From: Phanerodontia chrysosporium
Lineage: Eukaryota > Basidiomycota > Agaricomycetes > Polyporales > Phanerochaetaceae
Assembly (NCBI GenBank): GCA_001910725.1
Contig: MJGA01000004.1
Span: 2,170,001 to 2,234,000 of the forward strand
Length of the DNA stretch: 64,000 nucleotides
Direction of reading: 5' to 3'
Part shown: positions 58,280-64,000 of the stretch, one piece after another
Layout of the letters: every line of letters begins with the position of its first letter
Position numbering within the stretch: the stretch's first letter is position 1
Position numbers and translations under genes: made by a program
Notes under the pieces: generated by a model
What the model was told of the DNA's origin: nothing
Seen by the model: only the letters and a program-made list of their open reading frames with translations
Database searches by the model: none

Positions 58280-60080
58280 TCAGATCTCCAAGGGCTCGTG
58301 CGAACGCGCCTCGAAGCCGGAGCGTTGGGTCTGACTCTCTTTTCTCTCCCTCCTGCTTTCAAAGCCTCCCACACCAGGCCCGCGTGGCTGGCGAACAACA
58401 CCTGAGTCAAGGCCGTTGTTGACAGCGCCGGTAACGCTGGAGGGCAGGCTAGGAACGGGAGGAATGCCGTTGCCGAACGTGCTGTTTCCGAACAAGCCTG
58501 CGAACCCGCCCGGAGAGCGGCGAGAAGGCGACGCGATGGTAGCGTAGCCCTCGCGGATGTTGCCATTGGAGGCGCGTGAGGTCAAGCGGGGTGCCTGCGT
58601 CTGGAGTGTCTTCATGTCTGGCATGGACTTCTTCATGCGCAGAGAGTTCGCTTGCGAACCAGCAGATAGATATGAAGACGGCGCGCGGGAAAGGGTCTGA
58701 CGGCCGCCAGCGCTTTGCTGTTGCTGAGAACAAAAAGATTAACATCGGCGAGATTAGCTGATTGACGGAAGCGACTCACCTGAGCTGGGTCAAAGCGGGT
58801 GACAACGGCATATCGTTCATCACCTTCTCCAACAGAGTAATGGTATACACCGAGCTTCTGTGCGACGAGGTGTACCACTCTCCGTTGCTTAGCCGTGAGC
58901 GTCCTGGAAAACGCCAACTCATCCCGCATGTGATCATCCTTGAACAGAAGGATGCGAGAATAGATTTCAAGAGTCGAAGGATCATTCAGGTCGAGCTCCG
59001 TAGATGGTGACTTCAAGCCTCCCGGGGTCGAGGGGGGCAGAGGCGAGGTGCTGAGGTTGTACGGGCCCGGTGTCGAAAGCGAAGGCACCTGAGGGACTGG
59101 AGGGACTGGTGGCGTGTATTGCTGTGGGAACGGAGAAGTGCCTTGGAACGACCGCGAGGGAGTGAACGGTGGCGCAATCACAGGCCCGAAATCATCGTAC
59201 TGGGGCGTCTGCTGTTGCTGTTGCTGCATGGCGGCCTGCTCTTTCTCCAGCTGCATCGAGCGCATGCGACGGAGAGCTTTCTCGCGCTCGATACGCTCCT
59301 TCTCACCCGCCTGCAGTACTTTTTTGTACTCTACGCGCAGCTTGCGTCCTTGAACATCAAAGCCGTTAAGCGCGGCGACGACTGCGTCCGCATCGGCTGC
59401 CTGGCGGAAGTTGGCGAACGCGAGGCCGCGGAACTGGCCTGATTGGTCAAGGTGGTAATTGAACGCGTACGGCGTAGGGATCGACAACGATGCCTATCAG
59501 GAGGATTGAGCAGCGCGTCAAAAGCGATTGAGGTGTCACTGACAATGATATCGAGAAGTGTCTCGCGTTTTACATTGAATGGTATGTTCTTGATGACGAT
59601 CGCAGTGGGTATAATCTCGTCCTCCATGTTCTGACCAGGTGTACCTGAGGCGAGGCCCGGAGTCATGACTTGGCCGCCCATGACCGGTGAGCCCCCCGAC
59701 GACGAGATGTCCGAGTTGTTGTTCGGGGACAGCGAGCGGTTGTCGGGGATGGAGACGGCGTTGACGGAGTTGTCTAGCCATTGCTGGCGCAGTCGCGTGG
59801 GTGAGCCGGGCTCGTGGCACGAGATACGGATTCAAGAAAGCACACGTACACTGGGCAGGCCGCCACGCATGGTCTTGTTCTTGAGCGGGGACTGACTGAT
59901 ACCGAGCGGGTTGTACTGGGATTGAGCAGGAATAGGAGGAGACGTGGAGAAGTGGTACGGGTTCCTGCCGTTACCGCTGCCGCTGCCTTCGTAATCGTAA
60001 GTGTCATGAAGACGTTGCTGGGATGGCTTAGAAGAGAGCGACAGGGTAGAGATATCCGGAGTAGACGAAGAGCTTGTCAT
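58280..60080 (-). CDS. RRM plus R3H RNA-binding protein, PIN4/Cip1-Cip2-like
   Basis: Yeast Pin4/Mdt1 and fission yeast Cip1/Cip2 are cytoplasmic RNA-binding proteins in the DNA-damage and stress response. The first ATG is at 60080 (MTSSSSTPDISTLSLSS), since the open frame further upstream has no ATG. A Ser-rich part leads to the RRM: TAIVIKNIPFNVKRETLLDI (RNP2) and, across an intron, GQFRGLAFANFRQAAD (RNP1, about 59410). A basic and Gln-rich helix follows (ERIEREKALRRMRSMQLEKE), then a Pro-rich stretch. The R3H domain lies at 58800-58990 (NDPSTLEIYSRILLFKDD, then RRVVHLVAQKLGVYHYSVG). The tail ends RSHEPLEI, with TGA at 58280. Four or five introns are present and no frame break. Confidence 0.9.
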
Positions 60081-61034
60081 GATCTGTGAATTGACGACTG
60101 GTGGAGGCCTTGCTGGAGACTGTACAGATGCAGACGCGGCAATTGTTCGTGAAGACAAACTCGTTAGAAGAATGGAAAGGGCAGGCTGAGCGAAACTGAA
60201 CGGCGAGCAGACAGAAGTCGGGAGAGAATGCGAGCGGAGAAGATGGTCGTCGATGCGGAAAACGTGGTGAGGCCACTTGGCGCCGTTTTGCCATCCAGCT
60301 CAGACTCTCATCACGGGGCCTGATTTCTCTCAGGAATCATCATCGTCTGGGCCCAGTACGCATGCTAGGTTTCATTGTCTCATTCGCAGCAATCTGCCGA
60401 CACCACACACACGGGTGTTGCCCAACCTCTGCTGCACGGCGAGCGCGGACATATCGGGCGCCGGCAGCGGCCAATGGGACTGCGCAGGCGGAGGCTGCAG
60501 GAAACTCTGGAAAGTCGGCTGGCCAACACGTCGTCCTAGCAGCGGTGCTCGGCGTGTTCTGTACTACCTCGAGGCGTGACCTTATCGCTAGAAATGTATG
60601 TTGCCTTCTAGCAGGACACAGCATCTCCAGCCTCGTTGGGCCGACCCATTGTCTGCGTGAACGGCCTGGCGTGCACGAGGTGACCCGACAGGCACCCAAC
60701 GCTTCTGCAGTTGAGCTCCCGCCTCTTTAGCGTGCCCAACCCGCTAGGAGCGCCACGACGGCGGGGTCGCCTTCACCGTCGCGCTCTGCTGCATGCACAG
60801 CGATGATACAGTGCTAACGCTGGGCCTTTCTTTGGGCGGTGGACGGAGGTAAGAGGCTCCGCAGCACGAGCGCGTCAGCCATCCTGTGCTTGCCCCTGCT
60901 CACATCCGCAGCTCCGTCCCCGTGTTCCCAGGCTCATTTCGTCCTCGACTGCGACGCAGGCTCCCGTCTGACGAGTGGACACAGTCCATCCACAGCGTAA
61001 ACACCAGTTACACTCTGCGAAGGGCTAAGCATCC
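60081..61034. other. Divergent intergenic region
   Basis: About 950 bases lie between the PIN4-like start (-) and the first exon of the GAT-EH gene (+). Short frames on both strands (for example plus 60362-60730) show no domain. A VHS domain, which accompanies GAT in some adaptors, was looked for here and not found. Confidence 0.4.
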
Positions 61035-63558
61035 ATGCGCAAGAGCCGGATCTGTGAGTGCGGGCATCGTCGCGCGGGCACGCTAATCTCACTGTGAACC
61101 TTGCATCACAGTCAAACGCAGCGCACCTCAAGCCGATGGTGTTCGGTATGCGCCCCCGTCTGGTCCCCCGCCAAACTGGCCAACATGGCAAACGCCGTCG
61201 CTTGGAAGGTCTGCTAGGGGTCGCGGAGAGGACGCGTCCGGGGTAGCCGCCCCGGTCGTCATATCTCTTCAGGACGAGATCAAGCGGTCATTCAAAGCGT
61301 GCAAGACGGGCAAGGGGAATGCCCAGCTTCTGCAAGAGACCCTGGCTTATACGAGACCGGAGGACTTGAAGGGCAATCCTCTCATCGAGGTGCGCGCGGT
61401 AGTCATTGCAGACTTGAGCAGCGTGTAGCTGATAGGCGTCCTCTCTAGGAATTCGTGCAAAGATGCCGTGCATCTCAGGAATATCTTGCCTCAAACATTC
61501 CCTGGGCCTCGTTCCACGCTGAACGGTCGCGCGAATCATATCACGGCAGCGGAGAGACGGACGAGGAGCGGCTCCTCGCCGAGCTACTTCAGACCAATCA
61601 AGAGCTGCTAGATGCCCTCAGCTCTTATAGTGACCTCCAAGCTCAGGCTGAAAGAGAGCAGAGAAAGGCTGAACGTCGGGTACGGTGGTTTCCACTCACC
61701 GCTCACATGCTTGACTAACTGCGGACTCGTTAGCTGCGCACCATGGAAGCAATCACCTCCTTCGAGCCTACCCCTTCTGAAACGGCGTTAGTCGACCGCA
61801 TCTTCGCAGTCGGTGATCCCCAGAACACGGGGTTCATGTCCCCAGACGTCGCGCACTCTATTCTCATTGGGTCTGGACTTCCTGCCGACACGCTGCAAGA
61901 GATCTGGGACATAGCCAATGTCGAGGAGAATCCGAAGTACGGCAAATACGTCATCGGAATTGCGGTCAGACTCGTGGGACATGTGCAGAATGGCAGAGAG
62001 TTGAGCGACGAGCTTATTCTGACCCGTAAGTTGCTGCCTGACGCACACGAACGTGATGCTGATTCTTCTCCACAAGCCGGTTCTATCGCCAGTATTGATG
62101 GCTTGGAGACAAGTCAGGAAGCCTCAAACTATATCTCACTTGCGCCTTCCTCGAGCAACACATTGCCTGCAGATCCTTTCAGTGAACCTTCCTCCTCGGA
62201 TCTCGATGTAGATAGGCCTCCTCTACCACACGCCCTCAGTAATTTGCCGCCATTAACGGAGCAAGATAGGAACAAGTTTATGCAGATCTTCCATCGGAGT
62301 GGCCCGGAAAACGGCATACTCAGTGGTCCACGGAGCCGCGAAGTTCTCATGAAGTCGCGCCTGCCTATGAACATCCTTGGGGACATTTGGTAAGATCTTG
62401 ATCTTGTCTCCTAATTTCCTTCATACTCATCATCACATTAGGGATCTTGCAGACGTTGAACATCGCGGATATCTGGACGCCCCGGCGTTCACGGTCGCCA
62501 TGTACCTTGTTCAGGCCTGCATGTCAGGCCAACTGACTACGATACCTCCCGTCCTCCCCCAACAACTATATGCGGAGGCGGCGAAGAACGCGCCACACGC
62601 AGTGCTGGACGCGCACTATGGGTCCTCGGGGCAGGCTTCGTACCCCCCTCCGCCTGCCGCAGGACCGTTCAGCACAGCTGACAGAGTTTCTTCACACCCT
62701 CCAACACAATTTCCACCGAGCACTGCTGCCGAGGAGCCTTCGGTGAGGGTTAGCATGTAATGGTTATCGTAGCTATGTATTCATATTCGGCAGCTAATTG
62801 ATCTAGATGAGGGCATTTCGGATTTCTCTGGACCTGTGTCAATGCCTATTCCTACCATTGGCGGTGCGCCTACGGGTGCTATGCGTTCGTCACCGCCTTT
62901 ACCACCTGGTCTAAACATTCCTCCACTGTCCGTCTCGATATCTCCATTGAGCCCAACAAGCTCATCGATCTTCAGGCCGCTCTCCAGCCCCTCCCGTACT
63001 CCTCCCTCCAGTCAACCAGGTTCCGCGCCATACACCCCAATACCAGCATTCCAGACGGCTCCGGAAGGATGGAACTGGGACGTCACCCCTGCGGACAAGG
63101 CGAACTCTGACAAGCACTTTGACTCGCTCGACCCGTGGAGGCAAGGTTACGTCGAAGGTGAAGCCGCTGTAGGCTTTTTGTCAAAGTCTAAGTTGCCGCC
63201 TGCGGACCTTGCCAAGATCTGGTATGTGCAGCGTGACCTCCACGATGAATGTGTGGCTGACATCCAGAAATGCAGGGACCTGGCAGACATGAACCACGAC
63301 GGCAAGTTGACCAGAGAAGAGTTTGCGATTGCAATGTACCTCATTCGGAGCAAGCTATCGGGCAAGGATGTGCCGAGAGAGCTGCCGCCTTCTCTTGTCC
63401 CACCGCCAAACCTACCGGAGCTGGCCGACGTCCTCGCAGTGCCAGCCCCGCAGCAAGCAGCAGCCACGCCTCCTGCTCAACAGGAAGAGCCTGCTCGGAG
63501 TAGTACGCCGCCGCCGCCCTATGACGAAAATCTGGACCTGTCTCAGGATACTGCTTGA
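61035..63558 (+). CDS. Endocytic adaptor with GAT-like domain spliced onto three EH domains
   Basis: Exon 1 is 61035-61053 (MRKSRI), spliced to 61112-61389 and then 61449-61679. These 176 codons give a Pro-rich start (YAPPSGPPPNWPTWQTP) and a GAT-like helical domain: SLQDEIKRSFKACKTG, LLQETLAYTRPEDL, then FVQRCRASQEYLASNIPWAS and LLAELLQTNQELLDALSSY. A 54-nt intron (GTACGG, branch GACTAAC, acceptor TTAG) joins this in frame to 61734, where LRT is followed by the Met at 61743. That Met begins EH1 (ALVDRIFAVGDPQNTGFM). EH2 (FMQIFHRSGPENGILSG, then ILGDIWDLADVEHRGYLD) and EH3 (FDSLDPWRQGYVEGEAAV, then DLADMNHDGKLTREEFAIA) follow, and the stop is at 63556. EH domains bind NPF motifs in endocytosis (Eps15/Ede1). 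The protein stops soon after EH3, without the coiled coil or UBA part of Ede1. Two separate genes remain possible. Confidence 0.75.
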
Positions 63559-63788
63559 CACCGCTCATGAAAAGGACTACTATTTAGGTTGTAAATGGAC
63601 TGACATACCGTAATACAAGCTTGCATGTATTGACTATCGCCCACGATGTAGTATTGATTAGCCTAACTTGGTTCGACCCGTACGCCGAAGATGTTCCTGA
63701 TGAACAGCCTCCAGGTACCTTGGGACTATTCGACGATATGCACTGACAGAAACGGGTTGGCTGTCCCATCGCTCGTGTAGCGTTTGCC

Positions 63789-64000
63789 ATGTCTTCTGGC
63801 TTATACGAGATCCTGGGACTTGACAAACAGGCAACGCCAGAGCAAAGTGAGTGCCCGTTCGACTCACACGGTGAGCTTTATTGCATAAAGCGCTGACACA
63901 ATGATCTAGTTCGGAAAGCATACAGAAAGAAAGCTCTCATAACGCACCCGGACCGTCTAGCACAAGGTGCATCTGCTGAGGAGAAACAAAAGGCCAATGA
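63789..64000 (+). CDS. DnaJ (Hsp40) family protein, cut by the right edge
   Basis: The ATG at 63789 starts MSSGLYEILGLDKQATPEQ. A 60-nt intron then leads to IRKAYRKKALITHPDRLAQG. This is the start of a J domain with the HPD motif that stimulates Hsp70 ATPase. The reading frame runs off the window at ASAEEKQKANE. Because the J domain is N-terminal and there is no signal peptide, it is likely cytosolic or nuclear; the rest is unknown. Confidence 0.9.

Noticed and set aside
60081..60158. Possible longer N-terminus of the PIN4-like protein
   Set aside because: The open frame there begins without an ATG (TTG). The first ATG is at 60080.
1..64000. Secondary-metabolite cluster around the P450
   Set aside because: No synthase, terpene cyclase, methyltransferase of that kind or transporter lies next to it; the neighbours are housekeeping genes.
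1..64000. Transposons or viral insertions
   Set aside because: No reverse transcriptase, transposase, integrase, long terminal repeats or terminal inverted repeats were seen.

Overview
The window is a stretch of nuclear DNA from a filamentous fungus, most likely a basidiomycete of the Agaricomycetes. It is gene dense, with genes on both strands and many GT-AG introns of about 48-66 nt. The gene families are typical eukaryotic ones: TEL2, gamma-tubulin, an FG nucleoporin, TRAPPC13, YME2, a fungal P450, tetraspanin and MBF1. The species cannot be fixed from the sequence alone. I recognised no rRNA, tRNA, CRISPR array or transposon.

Layout. 0-8 kb: a mitochondrial TACO1/YebC protein (+), a SulP sulfate permease (-), an orphan interval, and an NYN-LOTUS RNA-processing protein (-). 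8-18 kb: ER glucosidase I (GH63, +), a Ser-rich orphan (-), TEL2 (-) and a small membrane protein (+). 18-30 kb: a GC-rich gap, an orphan gene (-), a cytochrome P450 (-), the 25S rRNA methyltransferase BMT2 (+), a small orphan (-) and a degenerate protein kinase (-). 29-42 kb: D-lactate dehydrogenase (-), a cytosolic-type 5'-nucleotidase (+), a small orphan (+), TRAPPC13 (-) and YME2 (+). 42-56 kb: mitoribosomal mL46 (-), V-ATPase subunit H (+), tetraspanin (-), MET8 siroheme synthase (+), MBF1 (+), gamma-tubulin (-) and an FG nucleoporin (+). 56-64 kb: mitochondrial nuclease NUC1 (-), a PIN4-like RRM/R3H protein (-), a GAT-EH endocytic protein (+) and a DnaJ protein cut by the right edge (+).

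The genes do not form a metabolic cluster. This is ordinary housekeeping and core-genome sequence, with several mitochondrial proteins (TACO1, DLD, YME2, mL46, NUC1) scattered through it. Three things stand out. First, about a dozen or more conserved coding exons need one extra base to stay in frame, always a missing base and often in a C or G run; this looks like a property of the sequence data. Second, there are apparent microexons of 2, 8 and 10 nt in MBF1, the P450 and the 5'-nucleotidase. Third, a GAT-domain exon set appears to be spliced in frame onto a three-EH-domain protein.

Gene limits below run from start codon to stop codon with introns included. Exon junctions were deduced by eye from splice signals and family conservation.
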